Part shown: positions 34,968-46,787 of the stretch, piece after piece
Numbering within the stretch: the first letter of the stretch is position 1
How the letters are laid out: each line of letters starts with the position of its first letter
DNA from: Mytilinidion resinicola
Lineage: Eukaryota > Ascomycota > Dothideomycetes > Mytilinidiales > Mytilinidiaceae
Length of the DNA: 64,000 nt
NCBI RefSeq assembly: GCF_010093595.1
Contig: NW_022985443.1
Span: 1,464,804 to 1,528,803 of the forward strand
Direction: 5' to 3'
The notes under the pieces: model-generated
The model's input: only the letters and a program-made list of their open reading frames with translations
The model's database searches: none
Told to the model about the DNA's origin: nothing
Program-made: the position numbers and the translations under genes

Positions 34968-36669
34968 CTAATCGTCATCCAAGTGCGCAGACTGCTTCCT
35001 CCTTTTTATCGTCAGCTCGATATCTCGCGGAACTGAGAAGTCACTGAACTCGGTATTCGCATACCGCTCCTCCAACGGCTGGATGTCGTAGTTCAGCGTG
35101 ATATACGCGAGCAACAGCTTCAGCTCGTGGGCCGAAAAGAAGCGACCAGGACTATTCACAGATCAGTCACTCTTCCTGGTAGAAAAGGGGAACGGAAACG
35201 GAAAATGGGTACACACCAAGCATGCCTTCCTAACCCAAACCCCAAAAACGTCTCCCCCGCCGCAATCATCCCCGCGCCCTCCACCCCCACAAATCTCCAC
35301 GGATCAAACGTCATCGGATCACTATAAAACCTATCATCAAAGTGGACCCCATGCGTCGGCAGCGCCACCCTCGTCCCCTTCGGCAAGTACGTCCCATCCG
35401 GCAGCACCACTCCCTTGCTCGCCACAACCTCCCGATCCACCCCCTTCAACTTAAACGGACTGAACCGCAGACTCTCCCGGAACACACTGTCATTCCGCAC
35501 CAGCTGGTTCACCGCCGCCTTACTCCACACGCCCCCATGCGCCCGCAGCACCCCCACCGCCTCCTCCCGCACCGCGGCCCAGCACTCCCGCGCCGCCCCC
35601 GCCGGACTCAGCATGTCCAGCAACGCATTCACCATCGTCATCGTGCTCGTATGGATCCCCACAAAGTTCAGCGCCAGCAGCCGGCTGCAGATGGCGCGCG
35701 CATTGCGGTCGGCGGCGTCGGCGCTGCGCACCGCGTACCGCGCAAAGAACTGCAGCATATCGCGCGGCGGCCCGAAACTCGGCACGATGTCCGCGCTCTG
35801 CGCCACGGCGGCGGCGACGCACAGGCGCAGGTGGTGCTCGACGAGGGGCACGATGTAGCGCGAGCAGCGGTAGTCGTAGTAGCGGCACGGCAGCGCGACG
35901 AGCGGGCCGAGCAGCGGGTGCAACAGCTTCGGGAGGGCGTTGTTGATCAGCCCCGCGCTGAGCGCGATGGCGTGCACGAAGGCCGTCTGGTGCGCGATGT
36001 AGGTCGGGTCGCGGCTTAGGTCGGCGCCGACGAAGACGCGGTTCGTGATGCGGCAGATGGCCGTGTTCATGGTTGACACGGGGACTTTGCGCCAGGTGGA
36101 GCTGTCGGTGCCCCAGAGGGTGTCGATGGAGGTGGTGATTTCGTCGACGATGGCGGAGGTCAGGAGGTCGAGCGGCATTTTGTTGAGTGCCTCGACGTGG
36201 AAGGCGCGCGAGAAGGTCCAGGAGCTGGGCGAGGTGTAGTGGAACTGCACGGCGTCTTTGAGGACGGCGGCGATGGAGAGGACGTCGTCGGGTTGGGAGA
36301 TCAGCCAGCGGAAGTGCGAGGGGGGCAGGATGACGACAGGGCGGAAGGTTATGTTGGGGCTGATGAAGGGGAGGTTGGCTTTGCTGTACTGTGTTTGGAT
36401 GGGTCAGTTTTGAGGATGGAGGTGGGAAAGGCGGGATGGTGTACCTTCTCGTAACCTTCTTTTAGATGGGCTGGAGCGGCGAAGGCGTCCCGGAGGTGGA
36501 GGCGGGTGGTTGCGAAGCGCTCGTTGCGGAGGCCGACCCAGGAGAGGCCGGCTGGGACGATTCTATCCTTTGTAGCTCGTCTATGTAGGAGGTAGATCAG
36601 CGAGAGTAATGCTGCTGCAAGTGCTAGACTGCTCAGCGAGAAAGATTGTGGGAAGTAATTTAGAGCCAT
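34968..36669 (-). CDS. Cytochrome P450 monooxygenase (ER-anchored, fungal)
   Basis: Exons on the minus strand: 36669..36445, 36388..35217 and 35151..34968, 526 residues. An N-terminal anchor SLSSLALAAALLSLIYLL (about 11-28) is followed by a basic RRATK stop-transfer. The K-helix is ESLR. PERF-like sequence DPWRF and the haem loop FGLGRHACPGRFF are complete; the haem cysteine is created across intron 2 (TG/T). The I-helix reads NFVGIHTSTMT, so the usual acid before Thr is His. That pattern is common in the ent-kaurene-oxidase-like fungal P450s that act on terpenoid or indole-diterpene substrates; the substrate here is unknown. No terpene synthase, PKS or NRPS is in the window, so there is no evidence of a biosynthetic cluster. 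Confidence 0.92.
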
Positions 36670-37677
36670 GATGAGGATTGGAACTGGACCGTGGACTCAA
36701 CAATCCCCGGGATTGAGTTGGTGGCAGACGGCGTGGTATGTGTGAGAAGTTCTGCATGTTGTGGTTTGGTTAGCTAACCGTTCGTTAGTATTGTTCCCAT
36801 AAGCGGTTACCCGAATTGATTGAGGTTTTCTTTGATCGGGCCGGCTCCGGAGCGTACAGTCGCCCAGTACAGTGGAGCTCCACGTACAGTCTCTCTACAC
36901 AGCACAACCACGTTCAGGCATTAAATTAAAAGTGCATATTCTAACTATAGACTAGGAGAGACTGGGAGGAATTTTTTACCTTCTTAAAATCTAAAGATAT
37001 ACAGAAATATAAAGAAAGAGGAGTTTCTATGCACGTTGCCAGGGAGGGCAACCCCTACTATTATACCTCCTCTGGGGCCCCCAGTACCTCTAATGCTCTA
37101 TTTCTAGATCTACCCTAGAAATATATACAGGTCATAGATATTTTAACAGGCTGTGGAAGTCTCTATAGATAGTAAGGCGTGGCGGACTGGCCAGCTGGGG
37201 AAAAAGTTTAGAATTCAAGCTAAGCGAGGGACATGATTGAAATTACGTGCAGTGTGATGAGATGAACGCCCACTGTACGAGAGCACTGTACGCTCCCGCC
37301 CCGTTCTTTGATGCATGGCTACATGCAAGTTCCGAAATGCTCGTGCTGAAAGCCACCTCGTGCACAAAGCCATCTCAGACACGATTCCATAGAAAAAGAC
37401 TATATTCGCGTGATGTGTTATCTGTAAGTTTAAATGGAAGCCATTCAGGGGCAGTTGATCGCTTAGGTAATCCATCATGTGAGCATACACGTGACGAGTT
37501 GCAAGTCAGCAAGGGGTGCGGCACAGTTCCTCAACCATCACATTCGCTGCATATGCCCCTCTGAGCCTAAACTCCGTCAGGGTCTGGGTCTAAGTCTCCT
37601 CCAAACCAGATCACGTCTCTCCCAAGCAAATCAGCAGTAAGCCATCCTCCCTGCCCCCAACTCCTCTCCCTATCCCC
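36670..37677. other. Intergenic with low-GC island
   Basis: Between P450 (minus) and the 3' end of the cysteine-rich gene (minus). About 36920-37200 is visibly A/T-rich with many TpA steps and CTATA/TATAA-like words, unlike its flanks. It looks like a degraded transposon, possibly altered by repeat-induced point mutation, but no coding remnant is readable. Confidence 0.5.
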
Positions 37678-38580
37678 TCAAAACACCCCCTCACACCCCT
37701 CATCCCTACACAACCGCCCACTCGCACACATCTCACAACCCCCACTACCCGTCGCATTCGCCACCAGCCAGCAATTCGCTGCCGGCTGCGAATGCGTCAC
37801 CGCGTACCCCAGATCCGCGCGAATCGTGAACCCCACACAGAGCGTTTGCCGCGCGAGATGGTTCATGCTCGTGCACGCGTCCATGCAGTCCTGCAACGAG
37901 TAGGCGACGAGAGCGGCTATGGCGGTGGCGTTTGGCGTCCCGCTTGCTCTTTCGGCCCGCGGCTGCGAGCCATTCTCGTTGGCACCGTGGCGGGACAGGG
38001 AGGTGGCGTTCGTGCAGCGGAAGGCGCAGGCGCCGTCGGTGTCGTGGAGGAGGGAGGTGTTGGATGCGGGGGTGGGAGGGGGTGGGCAGGAGGCGGCGAT
38101 TAGGGGGATGGTGGAGGGGGCCGGGGGTGTGTAGATGGCGGGGGCAGAGGAAGACGTTGGAGATGCGGACGATTGGGATGCGAGTTGCTGTTGCTGTTGC
38201 TGTTGGCGTTAGAGTTTGATCTGGGTTTTCTTGATCAGTTTACTGTGCCTTGAAGCAGTTAATGCAGAGGAGCGTAGGGGTGACCTAAGAAGGTAGTAGA
38301 ATACGAAAAGCTTATTACTTGCTAGCGAACCGCCAACGCCACCACCTATAGCGGCTCCGAAAACGACCAAAGTAAGAACGAAAAGCAGCCAAAACGTGGT
38401 GGCCCGGAGACCTAAGACCCTCTTCTCAGCCGGGCTGTCGTGTCCATCGAATGCAGGAGAGTGCTCATTGTACTCCAGGCCGGCAACTGAGTACACCTGA
38501 GGAGCATCAATAGATGGTTTCGAAGGTTTGTAGTTCTGCAAGCCACTATCACCTGAGAATACCTCAGGAGCGTCAGCCAT
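37678..38580 (-). CDS. Cysteine-rich single-pass membrane protein (splice joint uncertain)
   Basis: Exon 1 starts at ATG 38580 and encodes a polar N-terminus, KRVLGLRATTFWLLFVLTLVVFGAAIGGGVGGSLA as membrane anchor, and ends near 38319 (GTAATA donor). The C-terminal exon (about 38199 to 37678) encodes a Ser/Thr/Pro linker and a cysteine-rich ectodomain: DGACAFRCTN, LQDCMDACTSMN, LARQTLCVGFTIRADL, ANCWLVANATG, GCEMCASGRLC. This is the layout of a common fungal family with an extracellular Cys-rich, PAN/apple-like tail of unknown role. The best donor is phase 1 while the CAACAG-repeat acceptors at 38200 and beyond are phase 0, so either a small exon is missed or there is an indel in the repeat. 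I give the outer limits only. Confidence 0.65.
38185..38205. repeat. GTTGCT (CAACAG) microsatellite at an exon border
   Basis: Hexamer CAACAG repeated about three and a half times on the minus strand, directly at the probable acceptor of the cysteine-rich membrane protein gene. Confidence 0.8.
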
Positions 38581-39023
38581 ACTCCAGGCAGGTTGATGAT
38601 AATAACGGGAGGTTTGACATGGATGAGAGGGGCAGAGTCGGATGTGGACGATAGATCACAATAGGTGCCCATATGCAATCTGTTACTATATTGCGGCACA
38701 GTACAGAAAGGAGACTGACACCTTGCTCGAAGAGGATTCAGTGTAGCGAGTTTACGACGTCGGCGCCTTATGACATCTGACGTCGCAATTCAATCGAAGA
38801 TGGTTGGCCAAGCGGGGTTTAAAATTCCCGTAAAGGTAGGTTCGTAGAACGAGTGGGAAAAGAGACCAATGATATCGATCGATATGGCCTCTTCGTACAA
38901 TTGCCGAAGCGATTCGTACTACACAATTCCTCTGACCTAAGGCAAGGAGGCAGGTGAATTGCCCGAGATCCCGGATTTAGACAAATAACGCCGCTATTAG
39001 GTTTTCCTCTCCCCTAGTGTTAA

Positions 39024-39609
39024 GGACGAGCCTAATTATCACCCCCTTTTTGCTGGATATCACCCCCCCTTTTGCTACATATCCCCCCCCCTAGATTTGG
39101 CCTAGCTCCGGCCCGTATCAATATTGTTCCACCAATTATATTCACTCGCTTGCCGCTTGTGCAAATCGGAAAGGATATATTCACCTCTATCTATTCTACC
39201 TAGTCTAGAAGCGGAAAGCTCCTAGATAGCCACCTCTTAGTTGCTAATTGAAAGCAACGCCGTATACACTATTATACCAAGGTCTTACGCCTGAAGATCC
39301 TCCTTCACCACGAACAGCCTCCTCCTTAGGAGTAGACAGAGGGCCATCCTTAAGGGCTGGTTGACTGTTAGGGACCAAGTAAGTAGAGCCCTGGGTCGCT
39401 GTTGGGGTGCCTGCTTGTCCGGCGGAGAGATCCGGTGTTATGTTGGTGAATTAAAAACTATTATTAAACACAATTATAGCCTAAGTAATAGTCTAACTGG
39501 TGGAACAAAGTTGTTACAGGCCGGAGGTAGGCTAAATCTAGGGGGGATGATATGTAGCAAAAAGGGGGGTGATATCCAGCAAAAAGGGGGGTGATAATTA
39601 GGCTCGTCC
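39024..39609. mobile_element. Non-autonomous TIR element (MITE-like), about 110-bp terminal inverted repeats
   Basis: The left end (39024-39133) and right end (39499-39609) are near-perfect reverse complements. Both begin GGACGAGCCTAATTATCACC and end at GTTCCACCA. Each arm contains a double C6T5GCT..TATCA motif, so the arms also repeat internally. The interior (about 365 bp) is TpA-rich and has no intact transposase. Left flank is GTGTTAA and right flank AATATTAA; no clean target-site duplication is visible. Size and structure fit a class II non-autonomous element. Confidence 0.85.
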
Positions 39610-40497
39610 AATATTAATTCTCCTTCACTCGTGTCTGTTGATAGAAAGTTTGACAGGATTCCCACCGGCGTTGAAATTCGTCGAAGACTTGGGGACCATG
39701 ACATTGATGCGGGTCATCCACTGGCTCTCTACTGTCTCTAAACTTGAGGCGTTGAGGACCTCTGATACCTCTTTCGTGCCAATCACGTCATCATAGTGTT
39801 TTGCGCGATTCGTAGTGGCGGGGGTATTATGGGGCATCCCAACTCGGCACCGGGTGGGGGGTTTTGATACAGGTCATCATCCTGGATTCTACGCAATATC
39901 CGTTGGCTCTTAAAAGCTCTATTGCTGGTTCGAGTCCCCTCGGCCATATCTCAGCATCTCCTACAAAAGCTACGCGTGGCTTACGAACGCTTCTTCCTCC
40001 AGCAGCTCTTCCAGTCTAGTGTCATACCTCGAAGAGCTTTGCAAGGTGAACCACGTGTAGTGAACTCATTTTTGATACAACCTGAAGGACATTTTGACAA
40101 GCCCGATGTCTTGCCGGGCTATCTCGGGCGGTAGTAGACATATGTACATACAGTGAAAGTGTGGCCCGATGGTCCAGGAAGTTATAATTAAAATGAAGCA
40201 CCGCAAGTAGTGACAGAGAGCCGCAAGCAGGCTTTCGTCATATTTGAGTATAAAGGCGTTCGAATTATTTTGAAGACGCCAGGATGGAGAAAAAAATGCG
40301 GAGTAGAGCAAATCAGCTAAGATGGAAAGAAGAAGTTGAGTAGCGATTGGAGCACTGTCGTTGATATCAGAGAAAAAGAACAAGGAAGAACGACCAATTC
40401 TCGATTTGAAGTCTCACCAGACAACAATCACAAAGACCACCAGAGAAAAGGGACTATCGGGCCGTTAGCAGATAACGTCAAGGACACTGGAACAGTT

Positions 40498-40535
40498 CGA
40501 CCGCGTCTACTACCGCGTCTACTCCCGCGTCTACT
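40498..40535. repeat. Three tandem 12-bp units
   Basis: GACCGCGTCTACT-type unit repeated three times (CCGCGTCTACTA, CCGCGTCTACTC, CCGCGTCTACTT) in non-coding DNA. Confidence 0.8.
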
Positions 40536-41124
40536 TCAGGGCATTGAAGTTAATTCAGTCCATTATGCAAAATATACACCCATCCCACACATCCGAACTG
40601 ACCTTTACACCAGATTAATCCCCTACCGTCCAAAAGATCCGGATCGCCAGATCCTCACCACGTTATGTATCATTAGCCGCACAGCACCGCTATGCAGCAT
40701 GCAGCATTCAGGCTAAGTGCGTTGCAGGACGGTCGTGCAGAAACCTAACAGACCCCACAGAGCGGTAGTAGTAACACGAGTGTGACTGGCCAAATTAGAC
40801 GACACATCAACCTGTGCCGCATTACGCTTCCTTCAAAACGCTTTTCCAGCCAGCTTTTCCTCTTCCATAGTTCGGCATATCCCGACCATAACTCATCTCG
40901 GCATCGCCTCACAAGATTTACAGTAAGAACCGAACCACGTAGCGCATCATCGAGTCATGTCTCGCATAAACGCCCCCTGGCCCGCCAAGCCCACCCGCGT
41001 TCCCCATTATCGTTCGTCGGCTTCGCTTGCCCCAAAGCATCCTGAAGGCACTACAGGATCGGCTTCGGAGATTAAACAGGATCATCGCTGCACGCCTTTT
41101 TTCTCAGCGCCCGCGGCTCGAGAG

Positions 41125-41139
41125 AAAAAAAAAAAAAAA
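41125..41139 (+). repeat. 15-A homopolymer flanked by GAGAG/CTCTC
   Basis: A run of 15 adenines is bounded by GAGAG on the left and CTCTCC on the right, which could close a small hairpin. The run could also be the trace of a retroposed 3' end, but no matching gene body is seen. Confidence 0.6.
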
Positions 41140-42344
41140 CTCTCCGGCTGTCGTGTTACTGTGTTTCAAGTTTTCAGGTGGCGCCGACCGTTAGGGAGCC
41201 GCTAGTAAGGAACAGGTGCAGGCGATATGGACGCTGTGCTGTTTCTGATTCCTGCATCGTGACACAGAGCCATCGTGCAGAAAACGGCCGTCTTGTGGCA
41301 CTTTGTCTGTGCGGGTGAGAGAGCCGTGTGCGAGTTTAGTTAGGGGGTTCTCCCTGTCTTTGTTCCTGTGGACGCGAAACGCAGGAAGAGAGGTACAGTA
41401 TTTCGAACGATCGTGCATGCAGGCCGTTTTGTGCGAGGACAGCGCCTCGGGGTGCAGAGGATTGATTGGATGAGCTGGACTGGGTTTGTGTTGGTTTAGG
41501 TTGTGGATACATACAGCTGACAACTTGCGCATGCAGCACAAGTCTGAGACAACCGCTGCACCGTGACTCGCTCGCTTCTCCTGCGTGTCTGTCCACAACC
41601 TCTCGATTCTGGGATAGGTAGCAGCGGACCCCCAGTACATGTACGTGAGGACGGCGGTCTCGAATGTTTTGATTGGCAGTAGTTTGCTTTTGTACATTGC
41701 ATGATTGCCGTTGACCACTCCACTGCGCTGCATTCAGCTGCACTCCGTTCCTTCCTCCGCTCTTATCGCAATCCAATTGAATAGTAGACGCAAGGAAACG
41801 GTAGATGCTATGGTACATAAACACATTGGACTCGGTAATAGAAACATAGGTTCGGTTTCGCATGTGCGCGCTGGCTGTACTTGCTTCCGTAGAATCATCG
41901 TCCGTCGGTCCTCAAGAGGGCCGTGAAAAGGTAGAGATAGACATTAGAACTTATAAGCGTTCGTCGAATCCGCAACGTAAACTAAGAAAAAACGTCAAGG
42001 GAAACGTAAGGGTAGCATTAACACAGCATTGAAGTAGAGGCAGAGAAATTGCATGTCTAAGGAAATAAAAGGACGTGGCGTGATAGGTTCCGCAGAAGGA
42101 AATTTTAAGCAGGCTAGAAAAGCTGACAATGGCCAATATGATACTCATGTAGTAAGGATGCATGCGCGCGCGTGAAAGATTTTGACAGAGCAATTACCTC
42201 CACACGGATTCCATAAACTGGTATCATGGCAAAATGGGTCATCATGACGGCGTGACATATAGATCATCGTCCAAACGCTTCAAAAAACACAAGTGGCCGC
42301 CGAGTCGTGTTTTTGTGTAAGTGAATCCCAAGGGGAAAAACGCC

Positions 42345-43495
42345 TTATATGCCGACGGTATCTTTGAATGAGCGAGGGGTGGTGGTTCTGTGTTGTTGTT
42401 GGGGATCTTCGACTCCTTCCATCCGCACATCGCGGTCGCGGTCTCGATCCCGGTCTTGGTCTCTATCTCTCGGGTCTGTTGATGAAAATGGGGCTGCTGA
42501 TGCGGGTGTGTATTGCTGGGAAAACAGTGGCGGGCGTAAGCCTTCCGCTGACGCTGATCCAATTAACGAGGGTGATTCTGTATCGATTACTCCTTCTCCT
42601 CTAGGCGCTCTCTCCAGCTCTAATGGCGAGGGCTTTTGGCGCTTCCTCTTGCCTGACGACTCCTCTTCTACCTCCATGTGAGGCACCTGCGGTGTCGTTG
42701 CTACCATGGACACCATTGGTGCTGGGCCAGGTGTCATTCGACCAGACGGTAGTGGTGATGGCTCCACAGACGGGAGGGACGTCCTCTGTTTCCTGGGTGG
42801 TGGGTAGACCTCTCCTCGCGCCGCCGCTGCGTCTGCTCTTGCTTGTGCCTCTGCTTTGGTTGGCCGACCCCGCTTCTTCTTGTTTGACGGCTCAGCAACG
42901 GGCGACATCACATAGGTTGGCCCGCTCGTGTACTCGCCCGGGTAGGAGTGAGGTGGCCGAGGTTGCAGCAGGCGGCCAATCGGAGTGGACGTTTCAGGCT
43001 GTAGCGGACGTTTCTTTGGAACCTCAGGACCGGGATAGGATCCCACGACAGGAGCAGGTAGCGGAGGGCGCTGTCTATAGTCCGCGCCTGGATAGCTGGG
43101 CGCGAGGTTATCGAAGGCTTGTTGACAGGAGCGGAGCGAGCGTCCTGGACGAGCATGTTAGTGACTGCTGCGGGAGGTGAGTGTGACTCTGAACGCAAGC
43201 AAGAGGGCTTGTCAGACAGCTGGAGCAGCACAGCACTTCGGCCTAGCTGCGGGCGTCAGTTGGCTGGACGTACCGTGAGGTAGGGCAATGTCGGACCATT
43301 TGGGCTGGATCTGAGCGTCTCTGATGATGCCGTATAGCACACTCGAGGGAACGGGCGCCGCCTTAATTATCTCGGCGAGCAGATACAGCTGGCAGGGAAG
43401 GCGATTAGCGGCGTGCAGTGTGTGGGTGGGCGAATGGTGGGCTGGGTACGTACCTTCTCATGCTCGGCCCAAGGTGGATCCCTCGCAGGCTCCAT
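42345..43495 (-). CDS. AT-hook nuclear protein with short Myb-like N-terminus
   Basis: Three exons on the minus strand: 43495..43454, 43388..43274 and 43144..42345; phases 0 and 1 join cleanly to 318 residues. The N-terminus MEPARDPPWAEHEKLYLLAEI continues through IKAAPVPSSVLYGII and WSDIALPHGRSLRSCQQAFDNL. This has the spacing of a SANT/Myb-like helix bundle with Trp near both ends, as seen in many small ascomycete proteins. An AT-hook core follows, KKKRGRPTKAEAQA (about 120-135), which binds the minor groove of A/T DNA. The rest is disordered, Pro/Ser-rich, ending in a striking Arg-Asp dipeptide run (RDRDQDRDRDRDRD). Role in transcription or chromatin is inferred. Confidence 0.8.
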
Positions 43496-46400
43496 GTCGT
43501 GACGCGAGAGGGTGTGCAGAGGTTCGAAGGCAAAGGAAAGAGGGTTTGGGGCGCGTGTGGTCCTCCAGTCTGGGGATATGCAGCAACTCAGATGACAGGC
43601 CGTTAGGGTGCGCGTGCAGCGTGGGCGCTCGAGGCCCGGCGCTCTGCTCTAGGTGAAGGTGACAAACGAAGGTGAGAAGGAAACAAGGGGAAAACAGAAG
43701 AGAAGAGGGCCGGTGGTGGTACTCATGCCGGAGGGCCGCGAGGTTAGCAGAGGCGGTCCATGAGGCTGGAGTCGGACGGAGGCAGAGGTGCGAAGCCTGG
43801 GAGGAATTGGTCTGTATGCACCTGTAGGGGAGAATTGCTGCACGTCCGGTTAGATGTTTTGCATTAGCTTCCCTGGGTTTAATGACGACGGCGCGCGCAA
43901 GCCCAAGCCCGTGAAGCTGCAGCACGGCGTTGCTAGCCCCAAGCGCGCTGGGATGGCACCATGGCTGGTGTGCGGTGCGAACAGCCAGGCAGCGCCCGCG
44001 TGAAGAGGCCCAGGACCCCGAGAGCAGCCCTGCGACCCGTCCTGGGCGTCGACGACGCCGTTGGCAGCCCCAAAAGAGCCGCCAAACAACGGGCCCTTGG
44101 GCGCTCTGATGGCGCAACCCAGGCGCCCCCACCACGCCGCGCAGGCCCCTGCCGCTCGTTGTGGCCGCTGCTCGCAGGGAGAGGTGCTGGAGAGCAGGCG
44201 GGAGTGCGTAAAGCGGCCCCGCTTGGCGTGCACAAGTGTCGGCTCGGCACCAGTAGCGCGGGGCACTCTACGGCCCCCGCCGCGCGTGCGTCGAACGTCT
44301 CGAGCGCCCGCCTGGCGTGGCCGGCCATCGTGGACGGCGTTATTCTGCGGAGCTGTGAGCGAGGTTGTGCATGCCAAGGACGGTCCGTTTACAAGCTCCT
44401 CCCTGCCGCCCGCACCTGTGCAGTCCAGGTCCGCCAGGGCTGCATCACCCCCAACCTCTGCCACCGCGTCGCCTGCGCTCCTATCATCGTGCTGCATCGC
44501 GCTCGTCGTGCTCGTCGTGCTGCTCGTCGCGCTGCTGGCCCGTTTCCGCTGGCATCGCCTGTGCGCCTATCACCGGCCTCCTATCAGTGCTGCTCGCACC
44601 CGCCCGCGCCGTGTCGCGACGTCCTCTCAACTCCTGCCGGCTGGGGAGCAGCGAGCTGCTATTTCGAGACCATCCCGCGTCGAACGGGGCACCGGAGGGG
44701 GGCGAGGGCTTGCAATGGCAGCTGCCGAGACGTCCGTCATGACCGCTTGGGCAAGACGAGGGCGCATCCGAATCTCTGCTCCCTCTTGTGTCTTTTTCTC
44801 ACGACTTTATATGTCTCGATGCAGCAGCCCGCCGCCACGACTCGCTGGCACACTGCACACTAGCAAATCACCTCCCTCCGCGAGCTGCAACGCCACGTAG
44901 CACCAATGGGGTATTCTCAGCGGGCCGTCTGATAGAGCCGTCTGGATAGAGAGTCGACCGTCGGCCAGCGCAGTCACAGTCACAGTGACAGTGCCTGGCG
45001 AGATAGCTGCCGCGTCCACCCCCGTGCTTCCTCGGCGCGGCTCACAGAGAGGCTTTCCGTCGCCTTGAGACGGACGAGCGAGCGATGGACGAAGATATGC
45101 CTGCATGCGATCGCGGAGCCATACGGCATGTTGCCCATCTCGCGCGTGGTGGAGCGTGGTGGAGCTTGCATATTGATGCTGGCAGAATCGGCTGGCGGAA
45201 TGGCCCCCCTCATCTCGAAACCAACACCCCAAATTCGACTCCGTCTCGCCCGCATATGAATTGACGTCGCTGTACGTCTCTCTGCTGCGCTCTCGTGAGC
45301 CGCAAGCGCCTTCTGCACCCTGTCTGCATCTGGTGGGGCACGCCGGTGACTTCATACGTCCCTCGCTCCACATCCAACGCTCCATCGTGTACCTTGCAGT
45401 AGTTCCAGAAGCGCTGGATAGTGCGCCAACAGGGCACGGTTCGGCTCCCGAGCCTGCCTTAATGTAGCTAAGACGGGCGGAGGATCCTCCAGAGCCCTCT
45501 GACACGATTCAATTGTGCATACGAAGCTTGCGCCCTCAGCTCTCTAACTCTTTTTACCGTACATGCATACATACACACTAGCAGAGGAATTATCGAGACC
45601 CAATCCTCCCGCATATACATGCAGCGCGCCAGAAAAATCTCCATCCCAACCCTATTCTTCAAAATGCTCACATCCCACCATTTCCATAGGCCAGCGAGCC
45701 GCATGCCCGACACCCAGACTCTGCGGCCGCATTCGCGACCCAGGGGTTCGGCCTCGGGTGCCGTCTGCTGAACCTGAACCCATGCACGCACATCTCGCTC
45801 GCTGCCCAGGTGCCAGCCAAGCAAAATATATTTCTCAGACAATCATCGTGCAGAGCCCGCATACGTACGGTGGCGGATCCCCCAGAGTTCAATGCGTGCA
45901 TAATAGCTTTTCGTGGCTTCTTTTGTCCACGGAGTGTGTTCGATAGGTCGACGGCTGCTGGAAGGTGAGGAAAGAAAAAGACATCTGCAGCCCAGACAGT
46001 TCGCAGGATTGCGATGTGCAGCTGACGGAGACTCCTCCGGTCATCGCGATGCGAGCTGGACGTTTCTTGCTGGCATGACTTCGATTGCTTGACTGGGAGC
46101 TGCATGCGTGGACCCCAGTCGGCACCTGTGATTCTGGCAATACGGTACCGGCTAAGTTCCAGAGCAAACCCGCAGAAGGGCCGAACGAGAGCGTTTTTTG
46201 ATTTGGTCTGAAAAGCTCGTGATAAACATAAAGCGGAAGGTCACCGTCAGCGACAAAAGAGAGAGAGAAAGTCGACAGTGCGTAGAATTGAAACACCAGA
46301 TTCTTGAGACTTTTCCCAGCTATAACCGACATCATGATACCCAGGCAGCAGGCGTGAACAGAAGCTGACCGGATGTAACTTGTAGCAAAAAGGCACTACT

Positions 46401-46787
46401 TCCAAGACAATGCGCTCAAGAACTCCTGTAATGCAGAATTATGACTCGTACTTTACAGTGGGTATTATTTTTCTTCCCGTACTGTCTCCCCACAAAGGAA
46501 GGAGCGTTTACCTAGCTCGTAACCAAATCGCCTTCCAAATCGCTTTGTTTTCGTCAACGCAACAATAGCAATGCCTGTGCGCTCGCTATAGCAGCAAAGT
46601 CTGAATGCTATGACAGCCAATTGAATCCAAAATCTGACATGCCATCAAAGACGATCCTAACCACATCGACAGTGTGATCCGCTGCAGGCCTCACTGAAGA
46701 TGCCGTTTGGATCGTCGATCTTCAACTACCGTCTCCATGTGATTGACCCAGTGGGTTGGTTCGAGGTGAAAGACCGAGCAGCGCGAC
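43496..46787. other. Long GC-rich intergenic stretch
   Basis: 3.3 kb between the AT-hook gene start and the NUP57 3' end. Large frames occur on both strands (43961-44863 plus, 43850-44497 minus), but they are mutual antisense, rich in Ala/Arg/Cys and have no domain. They are probably chance frames in GC-rich DNA. A CGTCGTGCT-like short repeat lies around 44500-44540. No gene is supported. Confidence 0.5.

Larger units (their letters stand above)
38581..42344. other. Gene-poor accessory stretch
   Basis: 3.8 kb with no supported gene. It holds the TIR element at 39024-39609, a tRNA B-box-like word (39927-39937), a 12-bp triplication near 40498-40535 and a 15-A tract. Frames up to 180 codons (41191-41733 minus, 41336-41863 minus) overlap each other and show no recognisable content. 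Confidence 0.5.

Noticed and set aside
34968..38580. Secondary-metabolite gene cluster around the P450
   Set aside because: No backbone synthase, transporter or cluster regulator is adjacent; neighbours are Rce1 and a cysteine-rich membrane protein.
39890..39945. Possible tRNA or tRNA-derived element (GGTTCGAGTCC B-box at 39927-39937 followed by CGGCCA)
   Set aside because: The B-box is perfect, but the T-stem pairs poorly, no matching 5' acceptor strand or A-box is found upstream, and no anticodon arm can be drawn. At most a relic.
43850..44900. Long overlapping frames on both strands (up to 300 codons)
   Set aside because: They are antisense to each other, rich in Ala, Arg, Cys and Pro as expected for GC-rich non-coding DNA, and contain no recognisable motif or splice logic.
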